NCBI GenBank assembly: GCA_028281945.1
Contig: JANQIW010000025.1
Span: 1-61,928 of the forward strand
Direction: 5' to 3'
Length of the DNA: 61,928 bases
Source: Prochloraceae cyanobacterium PL24a_bin.78
GTDB lineage: Bacteria; Cyanobacteriota; Cyanobacteriia; Cyanobacteriales; JANQIW01
The first letter of the stretch is position 1, and each line of letters begins with the position of its first letter. Positions 39,358 to 47,913 of the stretch are shown piece after piece. A model generated the notes under the pieces. That model searched no databases. It was not told the origin of the DNA and saw only the letters and a list, made by a program, of their open reading frames with translations. The translations under genes and the position numbers were made by a program.

Positions 39358-39526
39358 TTTCTCCCCATTCCTCCCATTCCTCCTATTCTCCCCATTCTTC
39401 CCACTCCTCCCATTCCTCCTATTCCTCCCATTCCTCCTATTCTCCCCATTCTTCCCACTCCTCCTATTCCTCCTATTCTCCCCATTCTTCCCACTCCTCC
39501 TATTCTCCCCATTCTTCCCATTATTC
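39358..39526. repeat. Degenerate nonamer tandem array (CTCCCATTC type)
   Basis: About 18 back-to-back nonamers, mixtures of CTCCCATTC, CTCCTATTC, TCCCCATTC and TTCCCACTC. The period is a multiple of three, so long stop-free frames appear on both strands (39316-39543 +, 39283-39528 -); these encode Ile/Leu/Pro or Asn/Gly/Arg low-complexity peptides and are rejected as genes. The array sits between exbD and tonB, so it may lie within their transcript. Confidence 0.8.
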
Positions 39527-39566
39527 ATGTATCCCTTGATTAAGTGAAAACCATCTAATATTGATT

Positions 39567-39686
39567 TTATAAAAGCTCTCTAGCTATAGTTTGAATCATC
39601 TCTTCAAATGTCAACCCTGCTAAAGAGCCTGCCTGCCCAGTATTATCTAGATTTTTGAGCTGCGATCGCCAATCTTGCTCCTTCAA
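39567..39686 (-). CDS. Possible 39-aa small protein overlapping the exbD 3' end
   Basis: A TTG-initiated frame, shifted by one from exbD, overlaps its last 44 bases and continues 74 bases past its stop. The peptide is MKEQDWRSQLKNLDNTGQAG, then a Leu/Glu-rich amphipathic tail (LTFEEMIQTIARELL). A stop codon lies seven codons before the TTG, so no longer start exists in this frame. Composition looks protein-like and it is not low complexity, but no ribosome-binding site is clear. It might be a real small protein, a remnant exposed by a frameshift in exbD, or chance. Confidence 0.3.
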   Translation of the reverse strand: MKEQDWRSQLKNLDNTGQAGSLAGLTFEEMIQTIARELL

Positions 39687-40047
39687 CCTGACGAACTCTA
39701 TCCATTATCTGAACAACTTGGCCATGTTCTACTCCTTCATCAGCATTAATAATCACCAAAGAAGGGTTATTAGGATTCACCAAATTTCTAACTTCTTGAG
39801 TTAAAACATTTAATTCTATAGGTTCTTTATTAAGATAAATACTGCCATTAGATTCAACAGTAACGGTGATATCCGTACTAGGTTGTTGTTGAACCGTATT
39901 TGCAGAAGGTAAATTCACCGGTAATCCTTGAGATCTAGTTAAATCCAAAGATGAAATAATCACGAATGCCAAGATTGAAAATATTACATCAATCATAGGA
40001 ACAATATTAATTGTAAAAGGAATATCAGGTTCATCTTGAATTCGCAT
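39643..40047 (-). CDS. exbD: ExbD-type proton-channel subunit
   Basis: A 134-aa biopolymer transport protein ExbD. One membrane helix (about 13-35, INIVPMIDVIFSILAFVIISS) contains the conserved Asp that carries protons; a periplasmic domain follows (LPSANTVQQQP ... ITVTVESNGSIYLNKEPI ... LVIINADEGVEHGQVVQIMDRVRQVE). With ExbB it couples the proton gradient to TonB. I chose ATG 40047 (MRIQDEPDIPF), which fits the family start better than the upstream MNKGKI at 40065; either way it overlaps the end of exbB, indicating translational coupling. Confidence 0.9.
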   Translation of the reverse strand: MRIQDEPDIPFTINIVPMIDVIFSILAFVIISSLDLTRSQGLPVNLPSANTVQQQPSTDITVTVESNGSIYLNKEPIELNVLTQEVRNLVNPNNPSLVIINADEGVEHGQVVQIMDRVRQVEGARLAIAAQKSR

Positions 40048-40678
40048 AATCTTGCCCTTGTTCATTTTTTAAACGATAAATTAATTCTAACTGACCATTA
40101 TATTCCTGAATAAAAGCCAATTGTCTTCTATAAAAACTACGGAATAAATTAGCAAACAACAGAGTTCCAATAGCTACTACCAATCCCATAACTGTAGAAA
40201 CTAATGCCTCACTAATCCCTCCTGTAACATTTGTGGAAACACTTTCTCCAGCCGCTCCTAATTCTAAAGCAGCAAATGATTTAATCAATCCTAAAATTGT
40301 TCCTAATAATCCTAAAAGAGGTGAAACACTAATAATAGTTTCAAATACAGTACTAAAGCGTTTTAAAGTAGGAATTTCTGCTTGTGTAGCACTGTCTAAA
40401 GCCAAACGAAACTCATCTGTATTAGGATTATTTAACTCTAAAGCTTCTAAAAAAATCTTAGCAATTGGAAGATAAGCTTTCTCTTTCAAAAGTTTAATTG
40501 CTAAAAGAGGATCTTCTTCATATTGTATAAAAACCTGTCTGACAAACTTCCGTTGATGACGGTTGACTCGAAACCAATAATATAACCTTTCTATAATTAA
40601 GGCTACTGCTACTAAGGAAAATGCCAATAAAGGATAGGCGACAATTCCAGCTGTTTGTAAAAATTTAATTATTTCCAT
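40031..40678 (-). CDS. exbB: ExbB/TolQ-type proton-channel subunit
   Basis: A 215-aa inner-membrane protein of the ExbB/TolQ/MotA family. Three membrane helices are visible: AGIVAYPLLAFSLVAVALIIE near the N-terminus, the central FETIISVSPLLGLLGTILGLI, and EALVSTVMGLVVAIGTLLFANLF, which contains the pore-lining segment. I place the start at ATG 40678 (MEIIKFLQTAG), the usual family N-terminus; a GTG at 40723 would add 15 residues without homology. It is the first gene of an exbB-exbD-tonB cluster on the - strand, divergent from the TonB-dependent receptor, with a shared 1.07-kb control region. Confidence 0.92.
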   Translation of the reverse strand: MEIIKFLQTAGIVAYPLLAFSLVAVALIIERLYYWFRVNRHQRKFVRQVFIQYEEDPLLAIKLLKEKAYLPIAKIFLEALELNNPNTDEFRLALDSATQAEIPTLKRFSTVFETIISVSPLLGLLGTILGLIKSFAALELGAAGESVSTNVTGGISEALVSTVMGLVVAIGTLLFANLFRSFYRRQLAFIQEYNGQLELIYRLKNEQGQDYANSR

Positions 40679-41033
40679 CGATATATCTCGGTAATCCCAA
40701 TAACCCTTAAAGCTATGGGCCACTATGGTAGAATTTTAAATTAGTTTATGACAAAGGTCAGTTTTAGATTTAGCTTGAGTTCCTTGGCCACAAATACCAA
40801 TTTCATAACTCAATCTTGAAATCCTTAAATTAGTTATTGCCATCGTATTGTACAAATATTAATAGTTTTTTGCAATAGAAAAAAAATTTTTTTTGATCAC
40901 GTTTAAAATATTCTATTGTAATTAGTACTGTTTTTTTTTCATAAGATTCTCAAAAGCTTCTATTCTAGGACTTGTAAAGCTTTTTTCTCTTTGATCCCAT
41001 TTTAAATTATCTTAGTATTATTTTTGTTGTTCC

Positions 41034-41063
41034 TTGACAAACCCTATTAGGGTACTTTATCTT
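41034..41063 (+). promoter_or_regulatory. Sigma70-type promoter with palindromic operator
   Basis: A perfect -35 TTGACA (41034-41039) and a -10 TATCTT (41058-41063) are 18 bases apart. Between them lies the perfect palindrome ACCCTATTAGGGT (41041-41053), exactly where a repressor would block polymerase. The promoter points toward the TonB-dependent receptor but lies about 690 bases before its ATG. The palindrome does not match the AT-rich Fur consensus; the regulator is unknown. Confidence 0.5.
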
Positions 41064-41093
41064 ATTAAAACTAAAAAGAAAGATTCTCAATAA

Positions 41094-41112
41094 ACTAATG
41101 ATAATTAGATTG
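41094..41112. promoter_or_regulatory. Weak Fur-box-like sequence
   Basis: The core AATGATAAT (41097-41105) matches nine consecutive positions of the classical 19-bp iron box; over all 19 positions I count 12 matches. It lies about 30 bases after the promoter described at 41034-41063. Such matches are expected by chance in AT-rich DNA, so this is only a candidate. Confidence 0.25.
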
Positions 41113-41377
41113 ATTCCCTTAGAAGATAACAAACAGCTTGTAGCCCTAATAATTAATAAAATATTTCCAAGGAAAACCATCGTAAAATCAAAATCCTTTA
41201 ATCAGTAGATGAGGAAATTTAAAAAATTCTGAAAATCTTTATTAATAGTTTTGATAAAATACCTGAAAATTTTCAAAAAACTATTTCAAGACAAAAGATA
41301 AATGTGTATATTTATACTTAATTATGTCTATAGTAATTGGCTTAATTTGAGGCCCTCTTGAGATTTTCCTTTCTAGG

Positions 41378-41383
41378 TATAAT
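41378..41383 (+). promoter_or_regulatory. Candidate -10 box of the receptor gene
   Basis: A perfect TATAAT preceded by AGG; a TTGAGA at 41358-41363 is only 14 bases upstream, too close for an ideal -35. Transcription from here would give a leader of about 360 bases before the receptor ATG. Confidence 0.3.
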
Positions 41384-41658
41384 CACCATTGGCAAACTGC
41401 AATTCCAATTAGACAATGAAGAAAACTCGTAATTACAAAGAAGTTCTTAAACTTCTATTAATCTAACGATAAATTAATCATGAAAAACCTTTTTTAAAAT
41501 ACTATGCTAATTATCAAAAATATATTTCTAATAAAAAATAATAGTCATAACTATATCAAATAATTATAGGTACTAAGTATTCTATAATTGAAACTGTTTC
41601 TATTTTGCTCACAATGTAAAATATTTCAAGTATAAATAAGTACTTATGCAAAATTAAC

Positions 41659-41673
41659 TACATTCAGAATGTA
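41659..41673. promoter_or_regulatory. 15-bp perfect palindrome in the receptor leader
   Basis: TACATTC-A-GAATGTA is a perfect 7+1+7 palindrome 76 bases before the receptor ATG. It resembles a dimeric-regulator site. No equivalent copy was noticed upstream of the Fec or FAAL genes, so any regulator would be specific to the receptor. Confidence 0.45.
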
Positions 41674-41749
41674 AGAGCTATTAGGTTTTCCAAAAGCTTT
41701 AATTTATAAAAAATTTTACCTAACTACTGGTGATTTGAGGAGTATAAAA

Positions 41750-44341
41750 ATGAAAAAAAAGCGCGAAGTAATCCTATCTATAGGATTAGGTATTCTGATA
41801 GCTCTGGTACAAAGAAACTGTGTCCAAGCACAAGAATATAATATTTTTAATAAAAATAATTCAAGAACAAAAAAAATAGAATTAACTCAGGCAGAGAATG
41901 ACATTATTCCCGTTACTGGAATAACAATAAATCAAACTTCAACTGGTTTAGAACTGGTTTTAGAAACCCCTCAAGGACAACAACTACGATCGCTCATTTT
42001 TCCAGATGAAAATCAAATCATTATTGAAATAATTAACGGCAGACTAGAATTACCAAATCAAGAAGAATTTGAGATCCAAGATCCAAGAGCGGGAATTCAA
42101 GAAATTACTGTTAGTCAATTAGATGAAACAACTATTGAAATTATTATCACAGGAGATCAAAATACACCTACAGCAGATCTAGTTTTTTCCGAATCCAACT
42201 TCGTCTTAAGTGTAAATCCTAATATTACAGAAGATCCAACAATACCACCAGATAACCAACAAATAGAACCAGGAGATGAGACTATTGAACTTGTTGTCAC
42301 AGCAGAAGGACAAAATCCACTAATAGTAGACGAGCCAGATTCTGTTTTTCGAGGAGAGATTCCATTACGAGACGTTCCCAGATCGATTCAATTAATTCCA
42401 AGTGAAATATTTGAGAACAAACGAGAAGATCTAGGAGATGCTTTACGAAGTGTTAGTGGTGCAGTACAAGGTTCTAGAGATCCCAGAGGTCAAAGATTTG
42501 TACTTCGAGGTTTCTCAGATGCATCAGTTTTGCGAGATGGCTTTAGACAAACATTTGGAGGGGATGGAAACTTCGGATTTCCAGAGTTAGCAAATATCGA
42601 AACAATAGAAGTACTCAAAGGCCCAGCATCCATTTTTTTTGGTGTAGTTGAACCTGGAGGCGTAATTAACTTAGTAACCAAAAAACCCGAAAGTGATCCA
42701 TTTTTTGAATATCAAACAGATTTAGGAAATCAGGAATTAATTAGTCCACAAATAGATATAACAGGCCCTTTAAATGATGATGCTTCTCTACGCTATCGTC
42801 TAATTACTTTATATCGAAGTGAAGAAAGTTTTCGGAATTTTGAAGTAGATGATGAACGCTTTTTTATTGCTCCAAGCATCGCCGTAGATATCACCGATCG
42901 CACAGAATTAACAGTCACCTTTGAATATTCAGATGAGGAAGCAGCATCAGATTTCGGGATAGTTGCGATTGGAGATGAAGTAGCTAATATTCCTATTGAT
43001 ACAGTTATAGGAGATCCAGAAGATACTACTTTTACAGAATTTCTAAGAGCAGGATACAATCTCGAACATGAATTTAACGATAAATGGAAACTTCGCAATA
43101 CCTTTTATTTCACTCGCTTCGATACCAATTTCTTTTCTGCTAGTGCTCTTCTTAATACAATTTTTGAAGACACAGGGGATATCCTGCTCTTTCCCTTTAA
43201 TTTAGATCAGCCTAGTGATAACTTTGAATTACAAACTAATGTCATAGGAGAATTTAATACCGGAAAAATAGAGCATAAAATTGTTTTTGGGGTGGATCTC
43301 AATCGAAGAAATACATTTGAGAATGTAGGTCTTGCTAATGTTGATCCAACTGCTCCTGCTTTTGGTGCTACTTTTTTCAATATTTTCGATCCAAACTTTG
43401 AAGATATTCCTAGTTTTAACCCTGAAACCGCTCTGGTTGTTACTGATACTGATGTTCAAGTAGATCGATTAGGAATTTTCATACAAGACCAAATTACTAT
43501 TTTTGATAATCTCAAGTTTCTCGCCGCAGTACGTTATGATACTGTTGAACAAGAAACCATCACTAATCCTTCTTTTGCCAATGGTTTTAGTGATACTACT
43601 GTGGCTACTCAAGATGATGATGCTTTTAGTCCTCAATTTGGTCTAGTCTATCAACCAATAGAAGAAGTTTCCATTTATACTAGCTTTAGCCGCTCTTTTG
43701 TTCCCAATACAGGTATAACAGTTGACGGGAGTATTTTGGAACCAGAGCGAGGAGAACAGTTTGAATTAGGCACAAGAGCCTTTTTATTTGATGGAAATTT
43801 TTCAGTAAATGTAGCTTATTTCATTATTACCAAAGATAATGTTGCAGCTTCGGATCCTGATTCTGTACCTCCAGGTTTGTTCGTTGTTCCTGAAGGAACA
43901 CAACAGAGTGAAGGATTTGAATTAGATATTATTGGAGAAATTTTGCCTGGTTGGAATTTGATTTTAAATTATGCTTTAACTGATGCGGACATTGTCTCAG
44001 GCGATAATGAAGGTAATAGATTGTTTAACGCCCCCAGAAGTATCGTTAATGCTTCCACTTCTTACCAAATTCAAAAAGGTAGTTTGGAAGGTTTAGGTTT
44101 CGATATCGGAATTAATTATGTTAGTAATCGATTTGGAGATAATGCTAATAGTTTTGTTGTAGATCCTTATTTCCTTGTTAATGGTGGTATTTTTTACGAA
44201 AAAGATAATTGGCGCGCATCTGTCAATTTTAGAAATTTATTTGATGTAGATTTCATTGAAGGTACTGATAATAGTCGGACTACTGAAGTCTCTCCTGGTG
44301 AGGGTTTTACGGTGATTGGAACGATAAGAATTGAGTTGTAA
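41750..44341 (+). CDS. TonB-dependent ferric-siderophore receptor with AMIN domain
   Basis: An 863-aa outer-membrane receptor. ATG 41750 is preferred over the TTG at 41735, because GAGGAG lies seven bases upstream and the signal peptide then begins MKKKREVIL...ALVQRNCVQAQ. An AMIN domain (about 45-140), a cell-wall-associated module frequent in cyanobacterial receptors, follows. A TonB box-like IELVVTAEG stands near 180, then the plug domain (DVPRSIQLIPSEIF, LRGFSDASVLRDGF, IEVLKGPASIFFGVVEPGGVINLVTKKP), the usual FhuA/FpvA-type pattern, and a 22-strand barrel to the end (FTVIGTIRIEL). It should import the metal complex through the outer membrane using TonB energy. Its genome position opposite exbB links it to that system. 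The exact ligand cannot be deduced from sequence. Confidence 0.92.
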   Translation: MKKKREVILSIGLGILIALVQRNCVQAQEYNIFNKNNSRTKKIELTQAENDIIPVTGITINQTSTGLELVLETPQGQQLRSLIFPDENQIIIEIINGRLELPNQEEFEIQDPRAGIQEITVSQLDETTIEIIITGDQNTPTADLVFSESNFVLSVNPNITEDPTIPPDNQQIEPGDETIELVVTAEGQNPLIVDEPDSVFRGEIPLRDVPRSIQLIPSEIFENKREDLGDALRSVSGAVQGSRDPRGQRFVLRGFSDASVLRDGFRQTFGGDGNFGFPELANIETIEVLKGPASIFFGVVEPGGVINLVTKKPESDPFFEYQTDLGNQELISPQIDITGPLNDDASLRYRLITLYRSEESFRNFEVDDERFFIAPSIAVDITDRTELTVTFEYSDEEAASDFGIVAIGDEVANIPIDTVIGDPEDTTFTEFLRAGYNLEHEFNDKWKLRNTFYFTRFDTNFFSASALLNTIFEDTGDILLFPFNLDQPSDNFELQTNVIGEFNTGKIEHKIVFGVDLNRRNTFENVGLANVDPTAPAFGATFFNIFDPNFEDIPSFNPETALVVTDTDVQVDRLGIFIQDQITIFDNLKFLAAVRYDTVEQETITNPSFANGFSDTTVATQDDDAFSPQFGLVYQPIEEVSIYTSFSRSFVPNTGITVDGSILEPERGEQFELGTRAFLFDGNFSVNVAYFIITKDNVAASDPDSVPPGLFVVPEGTQQSEGFELDIIGEILPGWNLILNYALTDADIVSGDNEGNRLFNAPRSIVNASTSYQIQKGSLEGLGFDIGINYVSNRFGDNANSFVVDPYFLVNGGIFYEKDNWRASVNFRNLFDVDFIEGTDNSRTTEVSPGEGFTVIGTIRIEL

Positions 44342-44646
44342 TATCAATTTTCCAAAAGTACGATACACTTGGGCAGGAAGGAGACAAGGAGGACAAGGGA
44401 GACAAGGAGGACAAGGGAGATAGGTTTTAGGTCGAGAATCAACTGATTTTTCATAGCTTTATCTCTATCATCTTTTAAGAAAAATGATATAATAGATATT
44501 TCCTATAAATTTTAAGTAATAAGTAGTTATTTATTTTCTAATGGATAAATTTTTATTTTTATCTTAAGAAATATATCCTAACCAGAAAAAATAATTATTC
44601 CAACTTTAGAAAAAAAACTTATTACTTACTTATTACTTATTACTTA
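44342..44646. other. 305-bp region between convergent genes
   Basis: Holds a dispersed repeat copy (44371-44468) and, next to the peptidase stop, about five TTACTTA/TTATTAC-type heptamers (44615-44650), a short tandem repeat of the kind common in cyanobacteria. No gene and no strong terminator hairpin is visible. Confidence 0.5.
44371..44468 (-). repeat. Dispersed repeat element, copy 2
   Basis: Read on the - strand: AAAGCTAT head, a spacer with TTGATT and CCTAAAACC, then about five CTTGTCTCC/CTTGTCCTC nonamers. Head-to-array length equals that of the copy at 37871-37956. It again lies between convergent genes (receptor and peptidase). Confidence 0.6.
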
Positions 44647-46545
44647 TTATTTAACAATTCCCGAATGCCCTTCAACATCTGTAACAGGCTCAAATTGCCC
44701 TCCAAGATACTTAGCCAAAAATTCCTCAGCTATTGCAAAGAAATGCATCCGATTTTCAGGACGCACAAATCCATGGCCTTCATCAGGATACAAAACATAT
44801 TCCACAGGTTTACCAGCACTACGCATAGCTTCTACGATTTGTTCGCTCTCTGCCTGTTTAACCCTAGGATCATTTGCTCCTTGGCCTATTAATAAGGGCC
44901 TCTCAATCTTATCTACAAAAAATAAAGGCGATCGAGACTTGAGAAATTCTTCTTCTGTTTGCAGATTTCCTACGCGATGTTCAAATATCCCCATCAAAGG
45001 TTTCCAATAGGGAGGAATGCTTTGTAGTAAAGTAATAATACTACTAGGGCCTACAATATCTACTCCACAAGCAAACACATCAGGAGTAAAAGTTAACCCG
45101 ACTAAAGTAGCATAACCTCCATAAGAACCACCCATAATGGCAATTTTTTTCGGATCAGAAGTACCTTCTTGGATTAACCAATTCACAGCATCAATGAGAT
45201 CATCGTGCATAGCACCAGCCCATTCACGATTACCAGCATTTAAAAAAGCCTTACCATAGCCAGTAGAACCACGATAATTTACTTGTAAAACAGCATAACC
45301 GCGATTAGCTAACCATTGTACTGTCGGACTATAACCCCAATCATCCCTTGCCCAAGGACCTCCATGAACTAATAAAACAGTTGGATAAGGGGCTTTTAAA
45401 CCTACTGGTAAAGTTAAATAACCATGTATTGTCAAACCATCTCTGGATTGGTAGGAAATAGGCTTCATAGAAGCTAAAGGCAACTCTTCTAAAGCTGGTT
45501 GATTAGTAAAAAGTAGAGTACTAGATTTGGTTTCTCTCTCATATAGATAAAAGAAAACTGGACCATTATCTTTTATATAAGCCAAGATCCACTTTTTGTC
45601 TTCTAAATCTCGACTAAGAATAGCTAGTTCGCCTTTTTCACGTTTGCAAATAACATCAAAATCTTTAAAGATTAAATAATCCAAAACATACCATTCTTCT
45701 TGATCCTTATTAAAACTTACGGCTTGAATATAATGTTGGGTAGGATGAATCAAAACATTACTAACATCATATTGAGGATCTTCTGCTAAAACTTTTTCTT
45801 CTTTGGTATCTAAATTTAAAGCTATTAGGCGTTGAGTATTAGCATCATGGGAAGCAATCATATATAAAGTCTGGCCATCTAAGGAAAAATCGATTAAACT
45901 TCCTTGATCTTCAGGATCCCAATGACGTAACATTTCCCAAGGTTTATCAATGGATTCTCGATACAATAGATCAAATCCCCCATCAGGTGTTGCAGCCATT
46001 GCCGCCAAGATTTGGAATTGGGCATTAGCAGTCCAACTGACAATATTACCTGGATTTTTGGTATCAAATTCTACTTCACCATTAATTAAGTTGAGGCGAT
46101 AGACATCAAAGATTTCTGGGTTATTGCGATTTAAGGCTACAAGAATGGTATCGGGAAATTCTGGTGCCAATTCGACTACTTCAGCTTTTACTCCTTCAAA
46201 AGGGGTTAAATCCTTAACTTCATTGGTTTTGATATTAACTGAGTAGAGATGGAAATTTTCATCCCCATCAGAGTCTTGAAGATAAATTAATTGTTCGAGA
46301 TTGTAACTCCAAAAGTAAGCTCGAATACCTCTTTTTTGATCATTGGTTAATTTTCGATCGTCACTTCGCCCGAAAGTTTTTAGCCAAACTTGGAGAACAT
46401 TTTTTTCATCTGGTGCTAAATAAGCTAAATATTGTCCATCTCTTGAGATTTTTGGGCTAGTACGTTCTGGATTTCCGAATAATAATTTACGAGGAATTAA
46501 GGGAGGTAAGTTAGTTTCTGATTTATTTGCAGTTTTTGTTGTCAT
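44647..46545 (-). CDS. S9 family (prolyl oligopeptidase) serine peptidase
   Basis: A 632-aa cytoplasmic peptidase of the S9 family. The N-terminal two thirds form the beta-propeller (repeats such as SPKISRDGQYLAYLAPDEKN and DFSLDGQTLYMIASHD); the C-terminal alpha/beta-hydrolase domain has GGSYGGYA with the nucleophilic Ser near 474, ANDPRV with the Asp near 557, and DEGHGF with the His near 590. Known members cleave short peptides or acyl-amino acids. ATG 46545 (MTTKTANKSE) is preferred to the TTG at 46566. No signal peptide is present. Its place right after the receptor is convergent, so it is not in the same operon; a role in metallophore processing is possible but unsupported. Confidence 0.9.
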   Translation of the reverse strand: MTTKTANKSETNLPPLIPRKLLFGNPERTSPKISRDGQYLAYLAPDEKNVLQVWLKTFGRSDDRKLTNDQKRGIRAYFWSYNLEQLIYLQDSDGDENFHLYSVNIKTNEVKDLTPFEGVKAEVVELAPEFPDTILVALNRNNPEIFDVYRLNLINGEVEFDTKNPGNIVSWTANAQFQILAAMAATPDGGFDLLYRESIDKPWEMLRHWDPEDQGSLIDFSLDGQTLYMIASHDANTQRLIALNLDTKEEKVLAEDPQYDVSNVLIHPTQHYIQAVSFNKDQEEWYVLDYLIFKDFDVICKREKGELAILSRDLEDKKWILAYIKDNGPVFFYLYERETKSSTLLFTNQPALEELPLASMKPISYQSRDGLTIHGYLTLPVGLKAPYPTVLLVHGGPWARDDWGYSPTVQWLANRGYAVLQVNYRGSTGYGKAFLNAGNREWAGAMHDDLIDAVNWLIQEGTSDPKKIAIMGGSYGGYATLVGLTFTPDVFACGVDIVGPSSIITLLQSIPPYWKPLMGIFEHRVGNLQTEEEFLKSRSPLFFVDKIERPLLIGQGANDPRVKQAESEQIVEAMRSAGKPVEYVLYPDEGHGFVRPENRMHFFAIAEEFLAKYLGGQFEPVTDVEGHSGIVK

Positions 46546-47143
46546 TAGTCGTCTATTTAAAAACAATTAGTTTGTGGTTTTTTTATAATTATTTTCTATT
46601 TTAGTCTTTTTGTACTAACATAGAATATTTTGAGTGGAAAATGATTCCACGAAGTTTACTTTCATTCCAGTAGGGATTAACAGGATATCCTCCAAAACCA
46701 CACCGAAGTGTTTTTATTTATGGCTTATTACATCTAAGATATTTTCTATTATATTACAAATTGTTAATTACTTAGTGGATTTTCTGGGGAAATTTTGATT
46801 GAAAGGCAATATTTCATGACGTTTTATAGCTAGATTTGCTACAATTTAATAGTTTCCATTCAAGTTCGTTTTTCCATAAAGGGAAAGATTTTTCAGTGGA
46901 TATCTCTCAATGTTATACCGATAGATTATCTTGGGGGATTCCAAAATCACAGATAATATGAGACTATTTTAAACTGTGTTTTTATTTCTATATAAAATTT
47001 ATCTTCCTATCAAAGGAAGTTGGCATCTGTGGAATTTCAGGTGTCATTTTTGTCGTTGATTTAGGTTGATTTTTTGATATTTCCATCTTGTTTGCTATTT
47101 TTAAATAATTATATATTTGGCTTTTTTTTAATAATAATTAAAA
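46546..47143. other. 598-bp intergenic region with several small hairpins
   Basis: No gene is supported. GTGGAA-AATGA-TTCCAC (46634-46650) is a neat 6-bp hairpin, and CTTCC...GGAAG occurs near 47004-47020. The stretch around 46660-46683 (CATTCCAGTAGGGATTAACAG) resembles one cyanobacterial CRISPR repeat unit but occurs only once. The peptidase promoter should lie near its left end, on the - strand. Confidence 0.4.
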
Positions 47144-47839
47144 TTAATTATTTCGCCTTCCAAAGAAATATCCTTTGCCATAAAGGGAATGAATCAAACG
47201 AATTTCTCCTGATAATGAAATTTTGCGGCGTAATAATCGAATAAAAGCTGCTAATACATTACTATTTGGTTTTTCCTCATCTTGCCATAAATATTGATAA
47301 ATTTCTTCGTGGGTTAATAATTGGGCTTTATTTGACATAAAATAAGCTAATAACTTTGTTTCTTTTTCTGAAAGTTTAATAATTCGATCGCCACGATAAG
47401 CTAGTTGATGATCTAAATCTAGTTCTAAATCTTCAAATTTTAATTTATTAGTAGAAGAATGGGGGAAATTTGGGGCACGACGTAATAAAGCTCGAACTCT
47501 AGCTAACAACTCTCGTAATTCAAAAGGTTTGACTAAATAATCATCAGCACCTGTATCTAATCCTAAAACTCGATCGTCTATGGTATCTTTAGCGGTAAGA
47601 AACAAAACAGGAGTAGTTTTGCCTTGCGATCGCAGTTGACTACAAATTTCGATGCCTGAGACAAAAGGTAACATCCAGTCTAAAATCAAGAGATCATAAT
47701 CCTTTTGATTTACCAACTCTATAGCCTTTAAGCCATCATTAGCCACCTCTACGTCATAATCTTCATTAGATAAAACTCGATAGAGAGGAGTTGTTAATTG
47801 TTGCTCATCATCAACGATCAAAATATTTGGTAATGTCAT
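47144..47839 (-). CDS. OmpR/PhoB-family response regulator
   Basis: A 231-aa two-component regulator. The receiver domain (about 1-120) has the acidic pair in IVDDEQ, the phosphoacceptor Asp54 in LILDWMLP, the Thr in LFLTAKD and Lys in LVKPFE. A winged-helix DNA-binding domain follows (about 130-228: KLSEKETKLLAYFM, RRKISLSGEIRLIHSLYGKGYFF). No histidine kinase gene is adjacent, so it is an orphan regulator; partner and targets are unknown. It is divergent from hisG with 74 bases between starts. Confidence 0.9.
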   Translation of the reverse strand: MTLPNILIVDDEQQLTTPLYRVLSNEDYDVEVANDGLKAIELVNQKDYDLLILDWMLPFVSGIEICSQLRSQGKTTPVLFLTAKDTIDDRVLGLDTGADDYLVKPFELRELLARVRALLRRAPNFPHSSTNKLKFEDLELDLDHQLAYRGDRIIKLSEKETKLLAYFMSNKAQLLTHEEIYQYLWQDEEKPNSNVLAAFIRLLRRKISLSGEIRLIHSLYGKGYFFGRRNN

Positions 47840-47913
47840 AAACTATTTTTTAACAAATAGAAATCGAAATAAAAATACAAATACAATTAGATTAGATTAA
47901 TTAGGTAATTATT

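Larger units (their letters stand above)
40679..41749. other. 1.07-kb divergent control region between exbB and the receptor
   Basis: No convincing gene. It holds a promoter with an internal palindrome (41034-41063), an iron-box-like sequence just downstream, a perfect TATAAT at 41378-41383, and a 15-bp palindrome in the receptor leader (41659-41673). A 36-codon frame (41098-41208) begins right after the first promoter but has no visible ribosome-binding site; the transcript could equally be a small RNA. Long T-runs occur near 40885 and 40930. Confidence 0.5.

Noticed and set aside
39283-39543. Open frames on both strands over the nonamer array
   Set aside because: They encode only low-complexity Ile/Leu/Pro or Asn/Gly/Arg repeats because the unit length is a multiple of three.
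44647-46545. Siderophore esterase role for the S9 peptidase
   Set aside because: It belongs to the prolyl-oligopeptidase family, not the Fes/IroE esterases, and is convergent to the receptor rather than co-transcribed.
46655-46685. CRISPR-repeat-like stretch (TTCCAGTAGGGATTAACAG)
   Set aside because: It occurs only once; no second unit, spacer periodicity or cas gene is visible.
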